Program-made: the position numbers and the translations under genes
Assembly: GCA_026826555.1 (NCBI GenBank)
Contig: JAKSZT010000142.1
Coordinates: 1,163,591-1,227,590 of the forward strand
Direction of reading: 5' to 3'
DNA length: 64,000 nt
Source: Tolypeutes matacus
Taxonomy: Eukaryota; Chordata; Mammalia; Cingulata; Chlamyphoridae
The notes under the pieces: model-generated
Told to the model about the DNA's origin: nothing
Database searches by the model: none
What the model saw: only the letters and a program-made list of their open reading frames with translations
Part shown: positions 1-11,382 of the stretch, piece after piece
Layout: every line of letters begins with the position of its first letter
How positions within the stretch are numbered: the stretch's first letter is position 1

Positions 1-697
1 CAAGATGATTGCAGACTTTGTTTCTGAGAAAAAAACGATTTCCTACTGGGGCTGTGTAACTCAGATGTTTACCTTCCACTTTTTTGGTTGTGCTGAGATT
101 TTCATCTTGACTGTCATGGCTTTTGACCGTTATGCTGCCATCTGCCAACCTCTCCGTTACTCCACCATCATGAGCAACATTATGTGTGCTGTCCTGGCAT
201 CACTGTCCTGGCTGGGGGCCCTGGGCCATTCCTTTGTTCAGACCTTCCTGACCTTTCAACTGCCCTTCTGCAATGCTCAGGTCATTGACCACTACTTTTG
301 TGATGTCCACCCAGTCCTAAAACTTGCCTGTGCTGATACAACCCTGGTAAATATGTTAGTGATTGCCAATAGTGGTCTCATCTCCCTGGGATGTTTTCTC
401 ATTCTTTTGGCTTCCTACACAGTCATTTTATTTAGTCTCCGGAAGCGGTCTGCAGAGAGCCGGCGCAAGGCTCTCTCTACCTGTGGCTCTCATCTGACTG
501 TAGTAACTTTTTTCTTCGTCCCTTGTATCTTTATTTATCTCCGTCCATCCATGACCTTCCCCCTGGATAAGGCTGTGTCTGTGTTCTATACAACCATCAC
601 CCCAATGCTAAACCCACTCATCTATACTCTGAGGAATGAGGATGTAAAGAGCGCCATGAAGCGACTATGGAATCGCAAGGTCTCCCTGAAGGGATAG
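1..697 (+). CDS. Olfactory receptor, family 4 (OR4H-like), 5'-partial
   Basis: This is the 3' three-quarters of an odorant-receptor GPCR of olfactory neuron cilia, signalling through Golf/adenylyl cyclase. The window begins inside the gene: bases 2-4 read Lys, followed by Met-Ile-Ala-Asp, the usual OR4 segment between TM2 and TM3, so about 75-80 residues are missing upstream. The visible 231 residues are uninterrupted and end at TAG 695-697. Class hallmarks are [10 protein letters not shown] (nt about 116-145), the extracellular-loop cysteines (FCN, YFCDV, LACAD), the IL3/TM6 motif KALSTCGSHL, and TM7 PMLNPLIYTLRN. Wording such as HFFGCAEIF, HPVLKLACAD and SLRKRSAESRRKALS fits OR4 but not OR4M, OR4N or OR4Q. 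Its place upstream of OR4M makes OR4H, a pseudogene in human as I recall, the best guess; OR4C and OR4E are alternatives. I infer function from the intact frame only. Confidence 0.9.
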   Translation, partial: KMIADFVSEKKTISYWGCVTQMFTFHFFGCAEIFILTVMAFDRYAAICQPLRYSTIMSNIMCAVLASLSWLGALGHSFVQTFLTFQLPFCNAQVIDHYFCDVHPVLKLACADTTLVNMLVIANSGLISLGCFLILLASYTVILFSLRKRSAESRRKALSTCGSHLTVVTFFFVPCIFIYLRPSMTFPLDKAVSVFYTTITPMLNPLIYTLRNEDVKSAMKRLWNRKVSLKG

Positions 698-2859
698 TTT
701 GTCAGAATTGCAAAATCAGAGAATTAGCTGATACTTTCTAAGATCATCACAGATCAAAGTAGTGGAATTGTCTCTAAAACTCAACTGTTTCATACTTTTC
801 ATTTAGTGGAAATAATTGAGGCCATTTCATTTCTCTGTCTTTGGGTGAGCCAAGCTTATACCTTTTCATAGTGCCAGGAATTCTTTTCTCATATCTTTTA
901 GAGTGGAAGAGTGAATAATTTACTTAGTATCTCATTTAATTGCTTTAGATAACTTCAATTTAATCCAAATTCTCCTAAAGTACAGTTCAATGATTTAGAA
1001 TGGGGTTAAAATACATCTCACTGAAGAATCAGGTCATTTCTCCTAGAAATGTAAGTTTAACTTCCAGGAGCTACATTTTGTTCCTTCCCTCCTCCTCTCT
1101 CTCTCCTCTACTCCCTTCCTCTCTCCTCCTCCTTCCTTCCCTTTGTCCCTCTTTCTGTCTTTTTTCCCTCTATCCCTTTCTCTCATTTCCCTCCTTCTCT
1201 CCTTCCCTTCTTCTTATAGTTTTTCCTTTCCTAGTCCTTTACCACAATTGACACATAGTCTTGTAGGGGAAACAGGTTCATAAAGTGATCATTGTAATAC
1301 AGTGTAACAATGCAGACATACAAATATTCATTCCCTACAATGAAGTGGGTTAGTATACCTGACAAAGTGCCCAAAGGATGGTTTTTGTAGAGGAAAAAAA
1401 AGAAAATTTTATATTTTTTGATGGAGAACAATGAATATTTTTCAAAGACACTCTTGGAGACTATGGAATCTTTGCCACCCTAGTCCTAAGGTAGTTTTAC
1501 TGACACCAATCTTAACATTTTTCAATACACAGAATAGAATAAAGTAATTATAAAATAAAATTGACATATGAACTACTGAAATGGCTATGCTAAGGAGACA
1601 TATCTCTGATAACTTTTTAGGTAAAACTGTTTTCAAACTAAAGACAGGACAAAATGGAAAGAACACTTTTTAAAATGATGTTTTTAGTGAAAATGGTTAT
1701 TCTCAATACTTCAAAAAAAAAACCTATTTTTATTCTGAAGCTCTTCTTCAGATATGATTTCATGACTCATTTCTTTCAGGGATTCTTCCCTAATTATTTT
1801 CATACAAAATTTTTTCCTCTATGCCTTTAGCACTCCTATATATAGTTTAGAAATTAGTGTCAGACAACTATTTTTTCTTGTTTGTTTTTATTAATGGATT
1901 TTTATCTCATTTCTCTAACTTATAAAGGGTAAGATTAATGTATCATTCTTTTCTCCTGCACAGAGCTGGCTGTGACAGGGTCTGTGGTTGCTACCTCAAC
2001 ACCCATTGTTCCTTTTTTCTTTGCTAGCAGAGAATTGACATTATTTATAATGGCCCAGCTAAAATATTGAATTTAACAGATTCTCCTTTGCAGCTGGAGA
2101 TGGACAATGTGATGTTAGGCGTAGTTGATGGGTGGGAATTTTGAGAACTATTCAAAATTGTTTCACTATATTTTAGTCCCTACATACATGGTCACCATTA
2201 ACATTCTGTTGCATTTCCTTATAGTTTTTTTTTTTTTATATTACTCTTACTTTGCAAAAGGATTATTCTTTTTTTGACATATGATTTTTAAAAATAAAGA
2301 ATTAATGCACTGAAATTATAATTAAAATGGTAGCTTGCATTAGTTTTTCCTTTCCTTCTTAAGACCAAAATAAAATAATAATAATACATTAACAAACATG
2401 AACAACAAAAATGTTAGACCCACAAGAACAAAGAAGTTAGTTAGGTGCATATAAGCAATTCCCACAAATGTTAGAAGGTAGAAGAGAAAGGAGTGGTATC
2501 TGATTTGGCAGATGGAGAAGGTTACATCTAAAGTACTAGCTAAGAAGAATACTGAGGAGAAGTGCACAGATTCATTTACTGGAGTCCCTGTGTTGCCAGG
2601 ATACCCAGGTAAGGGGGATAGTGAGGTTCAGGGCTGACAATAGGGGCACTAAGAGAAAGAAACAGTTCCATTTTGAATCCTGTCTCTCCACACCTCACTC
2701 TTTGATGGTCACTGGGGACATATACTTCACAAACAGAATATTGGCCCCTTCTCACAGTTGAAATGGCTGCCTCTGTAATCGAACCCTAATCAATTAGTAA
2801 GCTCTGCACTCTTGATCCAGAGCTTCTGGTCAAATTGTTGATGTCTTCTTATTTAATGT
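698..2859. other. Intergenic, unassigned
   Basis: AT-rich 3' flank of the first receptor gene. Apart from the pyrimidine-rich block at 1080-1232 I recognise no gene or repeat family. Short open frames here have no motif. A segment around 1960-2140 has the look of an old transposon, but I could not name it. Confidence 0.5.
1080..1232. repeat. CT-rich low-complexity tract
   Basis: About 150 bases made almost wholly of C and T (imperfect CCTT, CTCC and CTTT units). The open frame across it encodes only Ser/Leu/Pro/Phe low-complexity sequence and is not a gene. Confidence 0.85.
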
Positions 2860-2869
2860 ACTTAAGATA

Positions 2870-4110
2870 TTTGAAGAAAACTCCTCCAGGAGAAAAAAAT
2901 TAAACCTGGAGGAAGCCCAATAGGAAGCTGGAAATCAGAGATAACACTGGAAAAAGAAACTTCTAAAAACCTCTAGTATCTTCACAATGATGAGAGAAAA
3001 TATTTGCCATACTGAGATGAGAATATCATGCTTTAAATATAAAAAGAGAAAAAGAAATTAATTTTAGAAATTTAAGAAATGCAATGATAAAGACTAATAA
3101 ATTAAAATAAATCAACAGAGTTGAAAGATATAGTCAAAGAAGTCTCCATGAAAGTATTATAAAAAATCAAAGAAATGGAAAATAGGGAAGAAAAAATAAA
3201 AGAAACACAAAATGGAGCCAGGAGGCAAAACATTCAACTCAGGTATGTTCCAGGAGAATAGAGAGGGCAGAGAGAATTTTAAAGAAATGATATAAAGATA
3301 TCCCCTAGAACAGAAAGGTTTAGCCTCCAGATGCAAAGATTTACTGAGTGAGCAGCACAATGATTTAAAAAATACCAAGATAAATTATTATGAAAGTTAA
3401 TTACTATAGAGATTGAAAGGAATATACAGCTATTAAGATAGAGGAAACATAGTCCACAAAGAAATGAGCAAAAATCAGAAGGCATCAGACTGCTCCATAG
3501 CTACACTGGGCCATAGACTACAGTGGAAAAGTACCTCAAGTAAAGAAAATGTTTTCTAACCCAGAATTCTGTACAGAACCAAATCATCCATCAGATGTGA
3601 AAGTAGAATAAAGCATCTGCAGTTATTCAGAAAATTTGCTTCACGAGTACTGCTTCTTTGAAGGAGTGGGAGCTGGTCAAAGATGCTTTTAAGATGAGAG
3701 CTGTGCAGCAGGAATGGGGACAACAGAAAGGGGAGAAATCAGAAGGATGGAGACCTACAGGTAGGCAGGCTCCAGGAAACAGATGGGGGAGGGTGTGGAT
3801 TTATATTATCGAATATGTTGGCACACCTTAGTTTTAAGGATGCAGTGAATACAATGGAAGAAGTCTCTGTATTTAAGGATGCATTTATGGAATAGTATCT
3901 GTATCATTTAAGGTCCCGACAGTAGACCGATTGCACAATGAAAATAGGATAATTCAAGGAAGGTTCCTTCTAAAAGGGGACTCTATAAAGGTGTAGGTAT
4001 AGAGGAACCAAACAAGATAGTGCCATAATAGTATCAGTACTACTGTTAACATCATTGACATGAAGGGACTGGAGGATGGAGAAGGCACAGAAACCCAAAA
4101 AGAGAGAGGC
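2870..4110 (+). mobile_element. HAL1-like (half-L1) LINE fragment
   Basis: A-rich sense-strand sequence with the ORF1-derived text typical of HAL1/old L1: runs of 'gaaatcaaagaaatggaaaa' type near 3160-3190, then 'cccagaattctgtacagaac' (about 3560) and 'aagtagaataaagcatctgc' (about 3601). The last two match my memory of the HAL1 region ending in the ACTC-like 3' part. It is heavily diverged with no open frame. Edges are approximate. Confidence 0.6.
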
Positions 4111-4654
4111 TAGTCAGCTATTTGAGAGGTGCAGTGACATTAAATGGAAAGGCAATCGGTAGAGAGTCAAGGTAATAAATACCATAAATCCATTGTCCTT
4201 TCTGGACACGCTATTGGCCAAACCGAAGCACAAACCAGACAGCAGAGGAGCCCTGTTGATAAAATCCATAAAATTCATCCCTGGGGCAGAATGCAGCAGG
4301 GGAGAAGGCAATGAGTTGATGTGGTGAGCAAATGGAATATATCCAGGATATTTTTGAATTAAAACATAGCATGACTATTAACATATAGAATCTCAATTTT
4401 TCAATGATTCTTTTTTTTTCTTATTGTCACTCTTTTATTATGGTTTTCTTTTCTTTTCTTTTTTTAATTTCTACTACTACAACAGTGTGATTATTTGTTC
4501 TCTGATGAAAATGAGTTTCTGTACAAAGTTCAGGAAAATACTTAAATCCATCAAGCCCAGCATCTGCTAAAATCTTCTGACATTTTTCAATGGCACTTTT
4601 ATATTCCCTGGAATTTGATTGTATCTGCCTTATATTTATATATTATAATTAATA
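4111..4654. other. Intergenic, AT-rich, unassigned
   Basis: The flank between the HAL1-like fragment and the A-tail of the first long L1. I see nothing coding. Confidence 0.5.
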
Positions 4655-7545
4655 TATTTTTATTTATTTTTAAAAGCTAGTAAGATTACATAAATTGTTA
4701 TATAAAAAATATAAGGGATTCCCATATGCCCCACTCCCCAGACCTCCCACTTTTCCCCACATTAACAACTTCTTTCACTAGTGTGATACATTCACTGCAA
4801 TTGATAAATACATTTTGGAGCATTGCCACTAAGCATGGACTATAGTTTACATTGTAGTTTACACTCTCACATTCAATTCTGTAGGCTATGGCATGATATA
4901 TAACGGCCTGTATCTGTCACTGCAATGTCATCCAGGTCAATTCCAAGTCCTGAAAGTATCCCCATATTACACCTCTTTTTCCCTCTCCCTGACTTTAGCA
5001 CCTCCACTGGCCACTGTCTCCACATCAATGATAGAGTTTCTTCCATTGCTAGAATCACAATAAGTCTATAGTAGAACACAAGTAAGTCTATTCTAGTCTA
5101 TATTTTATTCACCAATCTTGAGGATTCTAGGATGATGGTGCCACTCCACTTCTAATTGAGAGGGGACTTCAATCCCATATGGCTGATGGATGGGACTCTT
5201 GCTTGCAGTTGTAGACTCTCTTGGTTCCTTGGTGTGGTGGTTGTCCATCCTCACCTCCCTGTCAGCTGTCCTGGGTGAGTCCTATGAACTGGAGAGTTGG
5301 TGCTGCAACTTCTCTGAGGCTCAGGGCCCAGCCAGCACATGGACAGCCCAGAGATTCAAGTCTCCTTGAGTTATACCTACCAACTCCAGGATCAACTATA
5401 GGTTCAAACAAAAGGGACAGAAGAGGCATGTGTAAAGAAGTCACATCTTAGTCCAACACTGTCACACTCAGAGGCGCAATCTCCAAAGTAGGGCCCATTG
5501 GCAAGGCACCAAACTGCAGAGCTATCCACCAAGACCGCAGGACTTGGGTGTCTCCAGAGCCCTCAGGAGCTCCATTGTTTGGGATAGTGTCCACTTTGGC
5601 CGTCTATGAGATCCTGCTGAGACGTGCATAAGCGCTTCCTCTCTGATAACCTCCCGACTCACTTTGAAGTCTCTTAGCCGTATAAACTCATCTGTTTTTA
5701 CATTTTCTCCCTTCTATTCAAGGTCTTTTTCCACTTGTATTACCAGCCGGTGCTTGGTAGTAATCTCTCAGTGCCTGGGAGGCTTATCCCTGGGACTCAT
5801 GTCCCTCTCTGGGGGGAAGGCATGCTGAGTTTGGCTTAGACAGAGGCCACATTTGAGCAACAAAGGAGGCTCTCAGGAGGCAACACTTAGGCACCCTACA
5901 ACACTAGGCCAAATTCAGAAGCAAAAGACTCATAAGCATAGTCATCAATATTAAGGGCCCATCAATGGACCATCCTTCTTCACTAGTCATTGCCCCTGTA
6001 CTTGGGGGATTGTTGCTGTTCCATTAGAGAATGTGGCAGAGCTCCTCAGGATGGGGATTCAACAGTCCTTTGGTTGTTGTGTGAAACTCTACCTGCTGTG
6101 GCAATGCCCCATGAACATTTGAACATATTTATACAACTTATATGTATGCTCAGGTGAACTTCCTCCCATGTGTCCCCCATCACTGACACCCCACACCATT
6201 GATCCTCCCCTGCCATAGTTGTAACCTTTCTGTGATCCAAAACTTCTTCAAAAATGAAGCCAAGAATGTTGTCAAATTTGATTAATTGAAAAATGAAATA
6301 ATAATGATAGGTTTAAACATAAGAATTAAATACATAATAATTAAAAAAAAATAAAACTAGATAAAGTAAAAAAAATGGGACATTAAAAAATGAAAAGTAT
6401 TAAAATTTTTTTTGATGTTTTGTCTTTCATCACTGTAATATCTGTTGTCCTGCATGTACAGTGGCATTTTCTTCCATTTTTTCCCCAGTTGTCTTACTTT
6501 CGTTTTTTATTTTTTGTCTTCAAAGAGGTTTTAGGTCACTGTAAAGTTACATACAGAATATAGGGGATTCCCATATACCCAACATCCTCCCCCCTTTCCC
6601 CCTTACTCATTAATAACCATTTTACATGTGGATTGTACATTTGTTACAACTGATATACAAATATCAGGAGGTAACACTTAGGCATCCTACAACACTAGTA
6701 GAAACATAACTACTAACCATAGTCACTGGTTAACATTATAGTTTACATTTTAGATTATACACTTTTACAAATATTTGATGAAATTTAACATGGCCTGTAT
6801 CAATCATTGTAAAATCATGCAGAACACTTCCATTGCCCCCTAAATACCCTCTCATCCATCTATTCTATTCCTCACTCCCCCTCTCATCAGGGACCACAGT
6901 TACCACCAGGCTTCACTCCTTGGAGGACAAAGTTCATAGATATTTGCTACAACACTGAGGGCTTGACACACTAGTCTGTTCTCCCCTATTAGGAAGTGCT
7001 CATGCTCTTGATAGACAGAGTCCCCTCTGTTTGAGAACATATTGGCCCCCTCCGCCCCAGCACGGGAGTCCAACTCCTTCCCACTCATTATGTGGGTCTC
7101 CCCTGACTGATATACCACACTATGACAAAATGATCACTGGCACATTCTCTTGAAGACTGTCCCAGGTTTGCCCTCTCCCAAATGCTCCCCCATCCAACAC
7201 CCTGAACCAGTAACCCTTCATTGTCATATTGCCAAAAGGATTTTCTCATCAATGTAGTTTCACCCATGTGCCCACCAATCCTCAGTGTTCACCTGCTCCC
7301 TCCCCCAACCCTTCACCCAGTTCATCCAACCCATCCTCTCCACCCTACCCCCCTGTCAAGCTTGTACCACGCAACCCAATAGTATCCGTACACCCCTGTC
7401 ATATCCCTTCACTGCCCAACTATTCACTGCCACCTTATCATAGTTTTCGCCTGCATGGGCATTGGTTCACAAACTTCTTTTCCTTTTTTATTTCCTGACC
7501 TATCTTCCAGTCTCTAGCTATCTGAGTTGTCTAGATTTGCTTAAT

Positions 7546-10500
7546 TCATATCAGAGAGGTCATGTAATATTTCTCCTTCAATGCCTGGCTTGCTTCACTC
7601 AACATAAGGTCCTCAAGGTTCATCCATGTTATCCTGTGTGTTAATACTGTATTCCTTCTTACAGTTGAGTAATATTCCATTGTATGTATATACCACATTT
7701 TGTTTATCCATTCATCTGTTGATGGGCATTTGGGTTGATTCCAACTTTTGGCAATAGTGAATAATGCCACTATGAACATTGGTGTGCATATATCTGTTTG
7801 TGCCCTTGCTTTCAGTTCTTCTGGATATATACCCAGCAGTGGAATTGCTGGATCATATGGCAGATCTATAGTTAGTTTTTTGAGGAACCACCAGACTGTC
7901 CTCCACAATGGCTGAACCATTCTACATTCCCACCAGCAGTGGATGAAGATTCTCATTCCTCCACATCCTCTCCAACACTTATAGTCCACTGTATTTTTAA
8001 TGGCTGCCAGTCTAATGGGTGCAAGATGGTATCTCTTTGCAGTTTTGATTTGCATTTCCCTAATAGCTAGTGATGCTGAGAAACTTTTCATGTGCTTTTT
8101 AGCCATTTGTATTTCTTCTTTGGAGAAGTGTCTGTTCAAATCACTTGCTCATTTTTTAAATGGGTTGTTTGTCTTTTTATTTTCAAGATATAGGATTTCT
8201 TTATATATGCAAGATATTAGGCTCTACCATATATATGGTTGCCAAATATTTTCTCCCATTGTGTAGGCTATCTGAAATTTCACTTTCTTCACAAACTCCT
8301 TTGAGGTGCAAAAGGTTTTAATTTTGAGGAGGTCCCATTTATCTAATTTTTCTTTCATTTTTTGTGATTTGGGTATGAAGTTCACGAAGCCAATTCCTAT
8401 TACAAGGTCATGTAGATGCTCACCTACATTATCTTCCAAGGTCTTTATGGTCTTGGCTCTTATATTTGATCTTTGATCCATCTTGAGTTGATTTTTGTAT
8501 AATGTGTGAGATGATGTTCCTCTCTCATTCTTTTGGATATGGATCTCCAATTCTTCAAGCACCATTTGTTGAAGAGGCCATTCTCTCCAAGTTGAGTGTG
8601 CTTGGTGGCCTTGAAGAATATCAGATGACTATATATGCGAGGATCTAGATCAGAACTCTCAATTTCAGTTCCATTGGTCAGTATGTCTATCTTTGTACCA
8701 ATACCATACAATTTTGACCACTGTAGTTTTGTAGTATGTTTTAAAGACAGGTAGTGTGATTCCTACAATTTTGTTTTTCTTTTTCAATATGTCTTTGGCT
8801 ATTTGGGGCCTCTTGCCCTTCCAAATAAATTTCATAGTTAGTTTTTCTAATTCGGTAAAAAATGCTGTGTTGATTTTTATTGGGATTGCGTTAAATCTGT
8901 ATATTAGTTTGTGTAGGATAAACATCTTAAAGATATTTAGTCTCCCTATCCATGAACAGGGAATATCCTAACATTTATTTAAGTCTTCTTTGATTTCCTT
9001 TAACAGTGTTGTGTAGTTTTCTGTGTATAGGTCATTTCCATCTTTAGTTAAATTTATTCCTAGGTATTAGATTGTTTTAGTTAGTATTGTAAATGGTATT
9101 TTTTTTTCTTGATTACCTCCTCAGATTGCTCATTATTGGTGTACAGAAATGCTACTGGTTTTTGCTCATTGATCTTATAACCTGCGACTTTATTGGACTC
9201 ATTTATAAGTTCTAGGAGCTTTGTTGTAGATTTCTCAGGGCTTTCTATGTATAGGATCATGTCGTCTGAAATAGTGAAATTTTTATTTCTTCCTTTTCAA
9301 TTTGGATACTTTTTATTTCTTTTTCTTGCCTCAGTGTACAAGCAAGTACGTCTAAGACAATGTTAAATAGGAGCAGTGAGACTGGGTGTCCTTGTCTTGT
9401 TCCCGATCTTAGAGGGAAACTTTTAGGATTTCACCATTGTATATGATGTTAGCTGTGGGGTTTTCATATATGCCCCTTATCATTTTCAGAAAGTTTCCTT
9501 CAATTCCAATCTTTTGTAGTGTTTTTATCAGGAAAGAGTGCTGTATTTTGTCAAATGCTTCTTCTTCATCTATAGAGATGATCATGTGATTTTTTTTTCT
9601 TTCAATCTATTTATGTGATGTATTGCATTGATTGATTTTCTTATGTTGAACCATTCTTGCATATCTGGGATGAAACCCACTTGGTTATGGTGTATAATTC
9701 ATTTGATACATTGTTGAATAGGATTAGCAAGAATTTTGTTGACTATTTTAGCATTTGGATTCACTAGAGAGATTTGTCTGTAATTTTCCTTTCTTGTGGT
9801 GTCTTTGTTTGGCTTTAGTATTAGGGTAATGTTGGCATCATAGAATGAGTTGCACAATGTTCCTTCTACTTCTATTTTTTGGAAGATTTTAAGTAGGATT
9901 GGTGTTTGTTCTTTCAGGAATGCTTGTTAGAATTCACTTGTGAAGCCATCTGTTCCTGGGCTCTTCTTAGTTGGGAGGTTTTTGATGACTGATTCTATCT
10001 CATTACTTGTGATTGGTCTGCTGAGTCCATCAATTTCTTCTTTTGTTAATGTAAGCTGCTTGTGTATTTCTAAGAATTTGTTCATTTCCTCTAAATTATC
10101 CTTCTTGTGGGCATATAATTTTTCAAGGTATCCTCTTATGATACTCTTTATTTCTGTGGATTCAGTGGTGATATCTCCTTCCTCATTTCTTATTTTGCAT
10201 GTTTGCATCTTCTCTCTTTTTTTCTTTGTTAGTCTAGGTAAAGGTTCATCAGTTTCATTTATCTTCTTGAAGAACCAGCTTTTTTTTTTTTTTAAACTTT
10301 TTCTAATGCTATCTCCTTTTCAATTTCATTTATTTCTGTTCTAAAATTTTTATTTCCTTCTTTCTACTTCCTTTGATGTTAGTTTGTTTTTCTTTTTCTA
10401 ATTTCTCCAAGTGTGCAGTTAGGCTTCAATTTTACCTCTTTCTTCTTTTTTGATATATGCATTTATGGCTATGAATTTCCCTCTCAGTACAGCTTTTGCT

Positions 10501-11369
10501 GTATCCCATATGTTTTGATATATTGTGTTGTCATTTTCATTCATTTCAAGGTAGTTACTGATTTCTTTTGATATTTTCTCCTTGACCCACTGTTTGTCTA
10601 AGAGTGTGTTGTTTAACTTCCATATCTTTGTGCCTAATCTGATTCTCTGGTCCTTACTGATTTCCAGCTTCATTCCGTTGTGGCCAAAGAAATTACTTTG
10701 TATGATTGTAAACTTTCTGAGTTCATTGAGAATTTTTCTGTGGCCTAGTATGTGGTCTATCTTGGAGAATGATCCATGTGCACTTGAGAAGAATGTATAT
10801 CCTGCTGTGTTTGGGTGTAGTGTCCTGTATAGGTCTATTAGGTCCAGATCCTCCTCTGTATTATTCAAGGTCTTTGTTTCTTTATTGATTCTCTGTTGAG
10901 ATGTTCTGTCTAATGTTGATAATGGTGTATTAAAGTTCCCCACTATAATTGTAGAGGCATCTATTTCTCCATTTAGTTTTTCCAGTGTTTGCCTCATGTA
11001 TTTTGAGGCTCCCTGGTTTGATGCATAAATGTTTATGATTGTTCTTTCTTCTAGAAATATTACCACTTTTACTAATATATAGTGTCTGTCTTTGTCTCTT
11101 ACACTAGTTTTTCATTTAAAGTCTATTTTTTCCTGATATTAGTATGGCTACTCCCCCCTTTTTTGGTTGTTGTTTACTTGTAAGATTGTTTTCCAGTCAT
11201 TCACTTTCAGCCTCCTTGAATCCCTGGGTCTAGGTTTGGTTTCTTGTAGACAGCATATAGATGGGTCATATTTCCTTATTCATTTTGCCAATCTGCATCT
11301 TCTGACTGGTGAATTTAATCCATTAACATTCAGTGTTATTACTCTCAAGGAATTACTTACATTAGCCAT
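7546..11369 (-). pseudogene. L1 ORF2 (endonuclease-reverse transcriptase), decayed, copy 1
   Basis: ORF2 encodes the APE-type endonuclease and reverse transcriptase that carry out target-primed reverse transcription. The expected start ATG is the complement of 'cat' at 11367-11369, giving a 3824-nt span, close to the usual ORF2 length of about 1275 codons. Seen in pieces: the endonuclease C-terminal half with the SKIDHILGH motif (10419-11066), a finger/palm entry segment with KSPGTDGFTSEF (9927-10208), a piece near 8665-8925, and the C-terminal Cys-rich part with PYDPAIPLLGIYP and STDEWINKMWYIHTMEYYS (7546-8139). Several frame changes and stops separate them. The terminal codons (Met-Thr-Ser-Leu-Ile-stop) are the same in copy 2. 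It cannot make a functional enzyme. Confidence 0.85.
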
Positions 11370-11382
11370 ATTTTCTTTGGGT

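Noticed and set aside
1..697. Calling the first receptor OR4Q3 from its position
   Set aside because: OR4Q3 has different wording around the TM3, EC2 and C-terminal parts as I remember it; the fit to OR4H/OR4C-type sequence is better.
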